Shown here piece by piece: positions 11,305-21,389 of a DNA stretch of 64,000 nt. Position 1 is the first letter of the stretch; each line of letters opens with the position of its first letter. Below the pieces are notes generated by a model. The model was not told the origin of the DNA. It ran no database searches and was given only the letters and a program-made list of their open reading frames with translations. The stretch comes from Adenophora triphylla var. japonica (taxonomy: Eukaryota > Streptophyta > Magnoliopsida > Asterales > Campanulaceae): positions 1 through 64,000 of the forward strand of contig JAFEMH010002608.1 of the NCBI GenBank assembly GCA_022495995.1, read 5' to 3'. The position numbers and the translations under genes are program-made.

Positions 11305-14027
11305 CCGTTCTTAAGGTATTGAAAGATCTGGTTGTACCATGGCTCATTGATGGGCTTGGGTTCTGGTTCGATCTCGCAATAGTAGGCAGGAATTTCCCTT
11401 CGTCCAACTTTGAAGGGCTTGATTGCTTTTCCCTCATGGATTTCCACGAGTGAAGCCAAGGTGGCTAAGGCGTCTGCGAACCGGTTTCGGTCTCTTGGCA
11501 AGTAGTGGAAGGTGGCCTCTTCGAATTGTGTGATGAGGTCTTCCATGCAGGCGTGGTATTTTTGCAAGCCTGGGTCTATGGTTTTCCACTTGTTTGAAAC
11601 TTGGTTGATGATCAGGGCTGAGTCCCCATAAACCTCGAGTTTCTGGACATTCCTTTCGAGTGCGGCCTGTAGTCCGGCAGCGCAGGCTTCATATTCGGCG
11701 GCATTGTTGGTTACCTCAAAATTGAGCTTTATGGCGATTGGGGTGTGCTCGTCCTTGGGCACGACCAAGAGCATACCGATGCCGTTTCCTCTTTTGTTGG
11801 CTGCTCCATCGAAGAACAGTTGCCATCGATTTTCGCCTTCGAGTGCAAAGATTCCCTCGTCTGGAAATTGTGGTTCGGGGCCTCGAGCTTCGTCAGTTGG
11901 GAAGTCAGCCAGTTGTTCAGCCATTGCCCGTCCCTTGATTGACTTTTGGTTCACGTACTTGATGTCAAATTCCGCTAGGAAGAAAGACCATTTGGCGAGC
12001 CTCATTGACAGAGATGGTTTGTCGAAGAGGTATTTGACTGGGTCCATTTTGGAAACCAAGTGTACCGTGTGCGACTGCATGTAGTGCCGTAATTTTCCGA
12101 CAACCCATACCAGAGCTGCGCAGGTTTTCTCGAGGGCTGAGTAGTTGAGTTCGCTGCCTTGAAACTTTCGACTGACGAAGTAGATGGCATTTTCGACTCG
12201 TGACTCTTTCTTTTCTTGACAGAGCATGGCTCCAACTGCGGTGTCGGTCACAGTTAGGTATAGCAACAGTGGCTTCTCCTCGTGGGGAGGACAGAGAATC
12301 GGAGGACTCACAAGGTATGCCTTTATTTCTTCAAAGGCATCTTGGCATTCTGAGTTCCATTCGACGTCGGCATTTTTCTTCATCAGTTTGAAGATTGGCT
12401 CGCACATGGAGGTCAATTGGTTGACGAAACGGCTGATATACTGCAGGCGGCCCATGAAGCTTTTCACCTCTGTTTGAGTTTGCGGTGGTCTCATTTCGAT
12501 GATGGCCTTGATCTTTTGAGGATCAACCTCGATGCCTCTCTCGGTGACCATGTATCCCAAGACCTTGCCTCGGCTGACCCCAAATGTGCATTTGGCAGGG
12601 TTTAACCTCATTGAGTGTTTTCGGAGGCGATTGAAGAACTTTCTCAAGTCTGTGAGGTGTTGTCCATCTGATCCCTTTGAGTGGATGATCATGTCATCGA
12701 CGTACACTTCGATCTCTTTGTGGATCATATCGTGGAAGAGGGCGGTTGCTGCCCGTTGGTAGGTAGCCCCAGCGTTCTTTAGTCCGAACGGCATTACTGT
12801 GTAGCAGTAGGTTCCCTAGGGGGTTGTGAAGGCTGTCTTTTCTTGATCTTCTTCGGCCATCTTGATTTGATTGTAGCCGGCAAACCCGTCCACGAAGGAC
12901 TTGACTTCGAAATTGGCTGTAGTGTCTACCAACATGTCGATGTTGGGTAGTGGAAAGTCGTCCTTGGGACTTGCTTTGTTGAGATCTCGGAAGTCCACGC
13001 AGCAGCGCACTTTTCCGTTGGCCTTGGTGACCGTGACTATATTGGAGAGCCATGTGGGGTATTCGATCACCCTGATGAAGCCGACGCGGAGCATCTTCTC
13101 GATCTCTTCCTTGACTTGTAAAGACCATTCTGGCTTGATTCGGCGTAGCTTTTGCTTGATGGGCCTAGCCTCGGGATTCAAGGGGATCCGGTGTTCTACA
13201 ATGTTTGGATCTAATCCGGGCATGTCTCGGTAAGACCAAGCGAACACGTCCACGAACTCTTTGAGCAGTGCAGTCAATGCGTCTTGCTCTGTGCCGGTGA
13301 AGAAACTTCCGATTTGCGTCTCTTTTGGCTCTTCAGCAGTTCCCAAATTCACTTTGGTTAAAACCTCCTCGGCAGCTTGGGCCCGGTTTTTCTCTCGTTT
13401 GATAACATGCTTAAAGATGTGCTTAATGTATTGTTCGTTTAATGTGTCTGCTTCTTTATCAAGTGAATCGTTATTAACTGTTTGTGTGTTAGTTAATTTA
13501 TCAGTTGTTAAAGATGCAATGAGAGGATACTCGGAAAGATCAAAGCATTCATTAAGAGCATACGGGAATACATTATTGGCAATGAGTTTGTAATATTCTG
13601 GCGTGAGGCCATCGGATGACTCGAGAGACTCAAATTCAAAGATAATGGACTCAGGATGGGTTTTGACACTGGACTCTAGGACTCGAGGGATCAGACCAAG
13701 TTGTTCGATCATGTCCTTTTTGCTGGCGGTGGGTCCGGAGAAGGTGGCCCAGTTATTGAGTGGCAATGAGCTTGATAGGAGGTGGGGTTTGAAAGGCTTT
13801 GTGTCACCGTTCCCAATCATGGCTATCATAGAGTTATCAGAAACAAAATCGATTAGGTCTGGCATCTCGATTTCTTCATTGAAGAGCAGGTGGAGCAGTG
13901 GCTCGTTCCAAGCATCGTCTGCGGAGTCTTTTGCTTTTGTCTTGGGCGTTGCTAGCTCGAATGCAGACTCATCTCTCTTGTTGAAGGCAGGGGCATTGAC
14001 AGAGATTTTTTTGAGTTTCTCTGCCAA
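11305..14027 (-). pseudogene. Reverse transcriptase, RNase H and second RNase H
   Basis: A single frame of about 900 codons broken once, at 12816-12818, by TAG where relatives have a Trp codon (TP-W-GTY). It opens with a linker, then RT (13100-12500) including the MPFGLKNAG and YVDDM motifs; the two Asp of YVDD are catalytic. RNase H follows (12400-11950). Last is a second RNase H (11850-11440) with FFDGA, NNAAEYEA, YGDSA and RNRFADALA supplying the D-E-D-D residues. The two-RNase-H layout is a hallmark of the Tat lineage. The frame ends by running into LTR A, so integrase is absent. Apart from the stop, the enzyme looks recent and nearly functional. Confidence 0.92.
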
Positions 14028-14233
14028 AGAGGGAGTTTTTCCGAACCAAAATTCTTGTGAATAGTGGTGGTCATGGGTCCCGGCAGAGGCGGTGTGTCGA
14101 GAAATGCTCTTCGAACGGGATTTGCCTTGAGGCCTCTGAATCTTGCAATATTCTGTTGGAGTTTGCCCATGGTTATTGGCCAGCTTTGTTTGGCGTTGAT
14201 CAACTCTGTTCCCTTCCCTTGGTCTTCCTTCAA
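13952..14233 (-). pseudogene. Protease-RT linker segment of element 2
   Basis: Short frame bridging the protease frame (ending 14230) and the pol frame (starting 14027), overlapping both. It encodes the conserved RGLKANPVRRAF and PPLPGP motifs seen at the protease C-terminus in elements 3, 4 and 5b. Relatives read through this region, so the two frame changes are probably mutations. An intron between pro and RT, as reported for Ogre, cannot be excluded. Confidence 0.6.
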
Positions 14234-15531
14234 GTTGTCATCCTTTTTATGAAGTACTTGGTCATGTCGAAGCTGTAAGGGCGAAGATCGGAGGTTGCGT
14301 GCAAGCCTCTTTTGTTATCTGTGAAGCATTTCCGTGCAGCTCGCTTGTCTTCCGCAATGTGTTCGGGAGTAGGAATGTATCCCATGCCATGGAGGGTATT
14401 CTGCTCTTTGATATTGATGATTTGTTGGGTACCCTGATGGCGTTTTCCCAAACCGAGCCCCGGGATGTAGTTCATGTGCTTCATCATTTTCATCGGGGGA
14501 GGGATCTTGTCCCAAATCAAAGGCAGGTCTATGTGGCACACCTGGGCCTTTGGTCTTTCGATGGTGAACCCTGTTAGCATCATACCATCATCGTCGTGTT
14601 TGATTTCTAAGACCGGGACGCCGTTTGTGTTGGTCCTTTCGGTGACTATGCTATCACCATAGATGATGGTTAGATCTGTTCCTTGGACGAACTTCACACA
14701 TTGATGGAGCGTGGATGCCACCCCATTGATCTGGTGTAGCCAAGGGCGTCCCAAAATGGCAGTGAATGTGATCGGGATGTCGATGACTTGGAAGTCAGTC
14801 GGGACCATTTGTTTTCCGAACCACAGGTTCAAGGTGGCTATTCCCAAGACTGGGCGAGATGTTGAGTCGTATGCCTTGATTGCCTGAGTTGAGGGCTTCA
14901 GATCAGTTGCTTTGATCCCTAGCAAATCCATCATTTTGGATGGCAGGACATTCATGGATGATCCCCCATCTACCAAGACCCGAGGGAGACGGCGCTCGTC
15001 CAGTTGAACTGTTATGTAGAGAGGCTCATTGTGGTCAGCCCCAAATTTTGGAAGCTCGAGCTCTGTGAAAGTGATGATGTTGCTGTAATTAACGTTGCTA
15101 ATTATCTGAACTGCTTCATCAGGTGTCACCGTGATGGGAACCATGGTCTGGGCCAGGCTTTCTTCCAACTTGAGCTTGTGCGGGTAAGATGAAGTGAGTA
15201 GGGACCAGAGCGAGATGTTAGCCTGAGTACGCTTGAGCTGAGCTAAGACAGGATCTTCAGCCTTCAGGTCCAGGGTTTCAGCTTCTTTGGCGTAGGGCCC
15301 CTTTTCAGTTCGTGGCTCAGGTATGGCTGGCCTTTTGTCTGCCCGGGGAGGATTCATTGGGATTTGACCGGAACTTGTCAGAACGTTCACCTCTGGCTTT
15401 ACTGCTTTGCTTGTCTCTCCTATCTCTGTAATGGGAGGACCTTGATGGCGTAGGGCCAGACTGCGCATTTCAATTCGTTCACCGCCACAGCTTTTGTGGA
15501 GACATCCATAGTGGCTTTGAGATCTTCCCAA
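14230..15531 (-). CDS. Aspartic protease region of gag-pro
   Basis: Frame of 433 codons. The N-terminal third is linker. The retropepsin domain begins with the ISLWSLLTSSYPHKLKLEES stretch and carries the catalytic loop VLVDGGSSMNVLP at about residues 190-200, with Asp as the active residue. Here the usual D-S/T-G is D-G-G, common in Tat copies. Downstream come ILGRPWLHQ, which forms the second conserved strand, and the WDKIPPPMK motif. It would dimerise to cleave the gag-pol polyprotein in the cytoplasmic particle. It overlaps the gag frame by 112 bp in another frame, so expression needs a frameshift or a repaired indel. The listed start is only the first usable codon of the open frame. Confidence 0.85.
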   Translation of the reverse strand: MGRSQSHYGCLHKSCGGERIEMRSLALRHQGPPITEIGETSKAVKPEVNVLTSSGQIPMNPPRADKRPAIPEPRTEKGPYAKEAETLDLKAEDPVLAQLKRTQANISLWSLLTSSYPHKLKLEESLAQTMVPITVTPDEAVQIISNVNYSNIITFTELELPKFGADHNEPLYITVQLDERRLPRVLVDGGSSMNVLPSKMMDLLGIKATDLKPSTQAIKAYDSTSRPVLGIATLNLWFGKQMVPTDFQVIDIPITFTAILGRPWLHQINGVASTLHQCVKFVQGTDLTIIYGDSIVTERTNTNGVPVLEIKHDDDGMMLTGFTIERPKAQVCHIDLPLIWDKIPPPMKMMKHMNYIPGLGLGKRHQGTQQIINIKEQNTLHGMGYIPTPEHIAEDKRAARKCFTDNKRGLHATSDLRPYSFDMTKYFIKRMTT

Positions 15532-16333
15532 GACAGGGGTTGGGGTATCTGGACCTTCGGGCCTTCGGTGGCGGTGCGGAGCTCGTCCCAGCTGATCATG
15601 GAGCAGACGTTGCCGTGGCCTTGTGCAGAGCTAGGCTGAGGAGATTTGCTGGAGTAGATGACGTAGTAGTCAAACTTTCCTGAGGGTTCTCCGAGGGTTC
15701 CAACTGTGGGGTCACCGGATTCGTACCTCTTCTTTAGCTTTTGTTGAGAAGAGGGTTTCTTCTTTCTTCGAGGGCGGCCCTCGTTCATTTCATCTTGGAA
15801 TTCCATTTCCAGATAAGCACTGCAATCGCAGACGTCCCACCAGATATGTTCGTTGTTCGGCGGTGGTACCGGGACCTCAGGAGGCTGAATGGGCATGTTT
15901 CCCTCCGGGGGGTTCTGTGGCTTTATGTCATAACTGCAGGGTTCGTACGAGGGCAACAGGTTGACTTCCGGGAGACAATGAGAGACGGTAGAGGCTGCAG
16001 GAACAGGCATGACTTTGGAAGCCCTAGGTAGTTGGGTTGCTAATGTCCCGAAGTGGTGCATGGCACCTTCGATCCAGGCTTGTTGTTCACCTTGGCGTTT
16101 CTCAATAGCCATGAGGACCTGCCAAACTTCCTCCAATGTTGAGAAGTTTCTCGGGGGTAAGGTCCCATTTTCCTCGTTATTATCCACTGACTTGGCCATG
16201 GGGAATTGACGGACTGTCCTGGTGACAGTGCTGGGAAGGAAAGACCATGTGGCTTTGACACTGGGAGACTGGTTCCCGGGTACTCTCAATCACTCTTTGT
16301 TAGCTGGAGGGGGTGACGGGCAAGGTTTAGACA
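15420..16333 (-). pseudogene. Gag N-terminal region of element 2
   Basis: Comparison with element 3 (MSKPYSSPPPANREWLRVP from 20271) places the original start near 16333. Here the ATG has become GTG and the Trp codon before LRVP has become TGA; beyond that the frame is open for 289 codons. It shows the FSTLEEV.Q.L..IEKRQ.EQQ.WI segment, a Pro-rich linker and a basic RPRRKKK patch. The retrotrans_gag core and zinc knuckle found in element 4 are missing, so this copy probably lost the shell-forming part by deletion. The end is out of frame with the protease. Confidence 0.7.
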
Positions 16334-17514
16334 CGGGAAGGCCTTTCGGGATAAAAGGGGGAAAGCTCACGTGGCATGCGGTTTCCGCTTCTTTTATATT
16401 TTTTTTTGTTGTTTTAATTTACTTAAAACATGTTTTCTCAGAGTCCTAGGTAGGTTGGAAAAGATTGCTCTTCTTTTTAGCAACTATGCTAGATCCTGGG
16501 TCAGTGGAGACCATCTGTGCGGCTATAAGCCCCTCGTTTTGCACCTGTATTTCGACATCCCAGAATGCACAGCCCCTGGCGAGGGTCCTATAGGGCAAGT
16601 GGTTTCCACCGGCCTAAAAGAAAAATCGAACTGAAGGACCGAGTCTGTCATGTTTGTTTTGATGCGTTAGCCATGTGAATAGTGAACCGAGCCGGCCATT
16701 GAGTCAAGATCGGGTCAAGAGTTCGGCATGACCTCTCTTTACATTGCTTGCGCAAGGGATCTGTGACGTTAGGCATTGGCTGGGTTATATCGTCATGGCT
16801 GACGTATCAAAGGCTTGATGACATGGTGTCATGTGGGCATGGATGTATATTCGGGACGGAACATCGTCAGGGTGTAGCTTCGGAAATCAAGATCAGGTCA
16901 AGATTTTAGCATGACCTTTCATCGCTTTGCTTGCGCAAGGGATCTTGAGTTCCGAGCCTTGACTCAGAAAATGGCCGGAATGGTATATGTATCCAGGCTG
17001 TATGACACGGACTGGGTAAAAACCAACCCAGTCTGGACAGAGTGTGACTCAAGACTCAAACGTGCAGGGTTGACGCTTGGCTAGGATGGGATGTTTGGAA
17101 TGACCCCGTACGCGTCCGAGAGGCGTAGGAAGGCCAAACGAACTGCAACTGAGACCACCCCGGGTTAAGGGTTGTAGTGTGCAGTGTATCCGAGGCAGCA
17201 GTGCGCGTAGTGTGCGGTGTAACCAAGGCAGCAGTGTGAGTAGTGTGCGGTGTAACCGAGGCAGCAGTGCGCGTAGTGTGTGGTCTCTAAAATTCTGTTT
17301 CTGAGTAAAACAGAAGTTTTTTGAAGAATTTTAAATGTATGCACAGATGTATATTGATGCATTTTTTTTGTATTTTTATTTTTTTTGTAAATAAAAAATA
17401 AAGCACATGCACACACACACAATAGTTAAAGAAAAGGGGTAAAATGAAAGTTTGACCCTCATCATCATTTTAAAAATCTTTTGTTTTTGTTTAAAAAGAT
17501 TTTAAAACAAAATG
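16334..17514 (-). other. 5' leader of element 2
   Basis: Untranslated region with the conserved leader block at 16430-16625. A three-copy 39-bp minisatellite (gaggcagcagtgcgcgtagtg type) lies at 17175-17285 close to the primer-binding site, and a CA run at 17409-17421. No gene is visible. Confidence 0.7.
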
Positions 17515-17532
17515 TCCCCAGCGGAGTCGCCA
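17515..17532 (-). other. Primer-binding site, element 2
   Basis: The minus strand reads TGGCGACTCCGCTGGGGA, separated by two bases from the end of LTR B. It differs from elements 1 and 3 by C for T at position 10. Confidence 0.88.
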
Positions 17533-17534
17533 AC

Positions 17535-19030
17535 TGAAACTACCCGGATCCGGCTCGCGCGCGGGGGCCCCGGCAATCTCGCATTTTTTCCGTAATGCGT
17601 CGCTGTTTCGGGAAAGTTCGCCCGGATCCGAGAGGCAGCGCGTTCGCGCCCCGGCATCTGGCTCATTCCCACTTTGCAGCGTTAGTTGGGAGGTGTCTCG
17701 CCGTGTTTTTGCTTTGTAGAGTCGCCACGCCGTTTTTATTAAGCCCAAAACATTGAAAAAGGGCATCAGTTTAAAAATAAACTGTTTTTGTGTGATGAGA
17801 TTTTGAGTTCGGAGGTCAGATGACTCCTCGGGAAGAGAATATTAGAATCTTAGAGCTCACCCGAGTCGCCTCGTAAAAACGAGTCTTTCGGATACCCCTA
17901 ATATTCTTTAACTGTTGTGTGTGTGTGTGTATGTGCTTTTAAAAATGCATGCTGTATCGGATGTCTACATTGTACACTGCTTTATTAAATGTATTGAAAT
18001 AGTAATGGAAGGAAGCCTTACCAATGTTGGTTCGTGTCTGTCTTCCGCTGGGGAATAGTGTTTGAGGATGGAATAGTGTTCCGATACGGACCGGGATTGC
18101 TTCGGGAGGAGCCAGTTTTCTGCGGACAGAGTTTTGGCGTGCATCGGGTTTGTAGGTTGCGTTTGGGCAGAGGTTCGGCGTGCGTTGGGATCGCAGGGAT
18201 CACTCGGGCAGAGGTTCGGCGTGCGTTGAGATGGCAAGAGTCACTCGGGCAGAGTTTCGGCGTGCGTTCAAGTTGCCGGTTTGACTCGGAAAGAGCCGGG
18301 ACACCTTGGGAAAGACCAGGCAAGGCCTCGGAGTACCACGAGGGGCCTCAGAGTACCTCGAGAGTGCCTCGGGGCAGCGCGAGAGCGTCGCGGGAGCGCT
18401 CGGAGAGGCTTCGGAGCACCACAAGGGAGCTCGGAAGGCCTCGGAAGGATCCGAAAGGGGCCGGGATTGCCCCGAAGGGTCTTAGAGGGGAGCCTGAAGG
18501 CTGGGGGGAGAGGAGAGAAGAGGGAAATGTGTGAAAATGAGGGAGGGGGAGCCCTCTATTTATAGTGTAGGAAAACTGCAAAGAGGTCCGTACGGACCTC
18601 TTAGGTAATCCAAATTTTTGGTTTTCCTCGATTTGAGGGAATCTGGTGGACTTTAAGGGGATTTTGGAATGATTATGTCTGGGTGCAATAAGGTCCGTAC
18701 GGACCATCTTAGCATGCAATAAGGTCCGTACGGACCAACCATGTAGGGGGGTAATGATGTTCTCCGGGATTTGAGGGAATATTGTGGACTTTAAGGGGAT
18801 TCAGTAATCATTGCAGCAAAGAGGTCCGTACGGACCATTTATGCTTTTCTGATTTCTGAATAATTCCCAAAAGGTCCTTTTGTCCCTTTTTATCCCAGAA
18901 AGGTTCCTCCCTTGGTTTGGCTTGGGGATTTTGAGAGTTTTGAGTGTCAAAGGTCTTCGAGACTGCGTTTGTGAGTCTGCGGTATTTCCCATGTGCTTGG
19001 AAGAGGGTGATCCAAATTGGGGTACTTACA
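17535..19030 (-). mobile_element. LTR B (5' LTR of element 2)
   Basis: Termini TGTAAGTACCCC (19030 on minus) and ...TTTCA (17535), about 1.5 kb. It holds CTATAAATAG at 18556-18565 and four GGTCCGTACGGACC palindromes. Repeats of about 40 bp with gggcagaggttcggcgtgcg lie at about 18165-18270. The paired hairpin region is at 17827-17883, and an internal copy of the primer-binding core (gagtcgcca) is at 17719-17727. Confidence 0.9.
18556..18836 (-). promoter_or_regulatory. U3 promoter of LTR B with four palindromes
   Basis: TATA box at 18556-18565. Perfect palindromes GGTCCGTACGGACC begin at 18586, 18692, 18723 and 18823. The TATA-proximal one is extended to a 22-bp perfect palindrome (18581-18602), and its TCCGTACGGA core sits 21 bp from the TATA box. 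The repeated palindromes suggest a dimeric DNA-binding protein. Confidence 0.75.
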
Positions 19031-19934
19031 GGTGGGTCCCGGTAGAGTTGGTGCATCGAGGAATTCTCTTCTAACGGGGTTTGGCTCGAGGCCTCTGAAC
19101 CTTTCAAGGCTTTGTTGGAGCTTCTCCCATTTGTTCGTTGTTGCTGACCAATCTTGTTTGGCGTTGATCAGCTCGGTCCTCTTTTTTGTGTCTGTTCAAA
19201 TTGCCGGTTTTCTTTGTGAAGTACCGAGCCATGACGAAGCTGTAAGAATGGAGGTCGGAGATTGCGTGCGAACCACTTCTGTCAGTAGCTGGGCATTTGC
19301 CGCGTGCAGCGTTTCTGTCTTTCGCAACATCTTTGGTAGTAGGGACGTACCCTAGGCCACGGTGGGTATTTTGTTCTTTGACTTCGATGATCTTGTGGGT
19401 GCCTTGATGATGCTTTCCCAGACCGAGCCCCGGAATGTAATTCATGAGCTTCATCATCTTCATGGGAGGAGGGATCCGGTCCCAAGTCAAGGGGAGGTCT
19501 ATGTGGCATACTTGGGCTTTCGGGCTTTCGACTGTGAACCCTGTCAACATCATGCCTTCATTGTTGTGCTTGATTTCCAAGACCGGGATGCCATTTGTGT
19601 TGGTCCCTTCGGTAGTCACGCTGTCCCCGTAAATGATGGTGAGATCACCTCCTTGGACAAACTTCACGCATTGGTGTAGAGTGGATGCCACCCCATTTAT
19701 TTGGTGTAGCCAAGGTCGGCCCAAGATGGCAGTAAAGGTGATTGGGATGTCGATAACCTGGAATTCTATTGGTACCATCTGCTTTTCAAACCACAGGTTC
19801 AGAGTGGCTATCCCTAAGACTGAGCGAGACGTTGAGTCATAAGCTTTGATCGTCTGCATTGATGGTTTTTGTAGCTTGGTGGAGGTGGGACCGCTGATAG
19901 CTTTGGGAAACCGGGGGAGCAGGCATTTCTTCAT
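19031..19934 (-). pseudogene. Protease fragment of element 3
   Basis: An open frame of 276 codons (19934-19104) continues out of frame to 19031. It carries IKAYDSTSR, LGRPWLHQ, GIPVLEIKH and WDRIPPPMK, closely matching the C-terminal two thirds of element 2's protease. The catalytic Asp loop is missing: upstream the frame passes directly into the gag N-terminus, so gag core and protease N-terminus have been deleted. LTR B truncates the 3' end. Confidence 0.8.
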
Positions 19935-20271
19935 CTTCTATGAGGACGAAGGTTCCATCCGTTTGGAGAACGGTGACGGTTCCGCGATGGCGCATGGTGT
20001 CTACGATCCAGTCTTGCTGTTCTTCTTGGCGCTTCTTGAGAGTTTTGAAGGCTTGCAGCACCTCCTCCATTGTTTGGAGGTTTCTCAGTGGCGGGGTTCC
20101 ATTTCTCTCACTGTTATCTATCGATCATGCCATGGGGGAATAGCGGAGTGTTTGGACCGCTGAACCGAAAGGGCTGTCGGACCTTGTAACTTTGATACTA
20201 AAAAGACGACACCTGGGTACTCTCAACCACTCTCGATTCGCTGGAGGGGGTGACGAGTAAGGTTTAGACAT
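19837..20271 (-). pseudogene. Gag N-terminus of element 3
   Basis: The best-preserved gag start in the window: ATG at 20269-20271 followed by SKPYSSPPPANREWLRVP. A frame change follows, then LQAFKTLKKRQEEQQDWI and the GTFVLIEDE motif. It ends by fusing with the protease fragment near 19860, so no shell-forming core remains. Confidence 0.7.
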
Positions 20272-21369
20272 GGGAAGGCCTTTCTTGGATAAAGGGGGAA
20301 ACCTCATGCGACATGCAGTTTCTCTTTTTTTATTATTATTATTTATGCTCTTTTTTACTTCGTTGTTTTAATTTACTTAAAAAAATATTTTCTCAGAATC
20401 CTAGGTGGGTTGGAAAAGATTGCTCTTCTTTTTCGTAACTATTCTAGATCCTCGGTCAGTGGAGACCATCAATGCGGCTATAAGCCCCTTGTTTTGCACC
20501 TGCATTTTGACTTCCCAGGGTGGACAGCCCCGGGCGAAGGTCTTATAGGGCAAGCGGTTTCCACCGGCCAAAAGAAAAACCGAACCTAAGGACCGAGCCT
20601 GTCATGTTTGTTTTAATGTGTCGGCCATGTGAATAGTGAACAGAGCCGGCACCTGAGTCAAGATCGGGTCAAGATTTCGGCATGACCTCTCTTTACCTTG
20701 CTTGCGCTATGACGTTAGGTTTTGGCTAGGTCATATTGTCATGGATGACGTTTTAAAGGCTTGATGACATGGTGTCATGTGGGCATAGATGTATATCCGG
20801 GATGGAGCATTGTCTGGGTGTAGCTTTGGAAATCAAGATCAAGTCAAGATTTTAGCATGACCTTTCATCGCTTTGATTGCCCAAGGGATCTTGATTTCTA
20901 GGCCTTGACTCAGATAATGGCCGGCATAGGATATGTATTCAGGCTTTATGACACGGACTGGGTCAAAAACCAACCGAGTCTGGACAAAGTGTGATGCAAG
21001 CATGCATGGTTGACACTGGCTAGGATGGGAAGTTTGGAATGATCTCGTGCGCGCTCGAAAGGCATAGGAACACCAATCGAACTGCATCTAAGACCATCCC
21101 GGGTTTGGGGTTGTAGTGTGTAGTGTACAGGATAAGAGTGCGCGTAGTGTGTGGTCACTAAAATTCCTTTTCTGAGTAAAACTGAAATTTTTGCAAAATT
21201 TTTAAATGTATGTACACAGATGTATTATGATTCATTTTTTTGTATTTTTTTTAAATAAAGCACATGCACACACACACACAACAGTTAAAGAAGGGGTAAA
21301 ATGAAAGTTTGACCCTTACCATTGTCTTAGAAATATTTTTTTTTGTTTAAAAGTTTTTAAAACAAAACG
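20272..21369 (-). other. 5' leader of element 3
   Basis: Contains the conserved leader block at 20390-20590. A single copy of the gtgtgtagtgta...gcgcgtagtgtgtgg unit, which is repeated in element 2, lies at about 21113-21155. No coding sequence is recognised. Confidence 0.65.
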
Positions 21370-21387
21370 TCCCCAGCAGAGTCGCCA
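21370..21387 (-). other. Primer-binding site, element 3
   Basis: The minus strand reads TGGCGACTCTGCTGGGGA, two bases from the LTR C end, identical to element 1. Confidence 0.88.
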
Positions 21388-21389
21388 AC

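Larger units (their letters stand above)
11305..19030 (-). mobile_element. Element 2: Tat-type retrotransposon, 5' part
   Basis: On the minus strand: LTR B (17535-19030), primer-binding site (17515-17532), leader, gag-like frame, protease, RT, RNase H and second RNase H. The element is then cut by LTR A of element 1 immediately after the second RNase H, before any integrase. Its own LTR B interrupts the protease of element 3 at 19030/19031. It is the best-preserved copy in the window, but its gag lacks the usual core, it carries a stop in RT, and the missing integrase half would lie left of the window. Confidence 0.75.
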
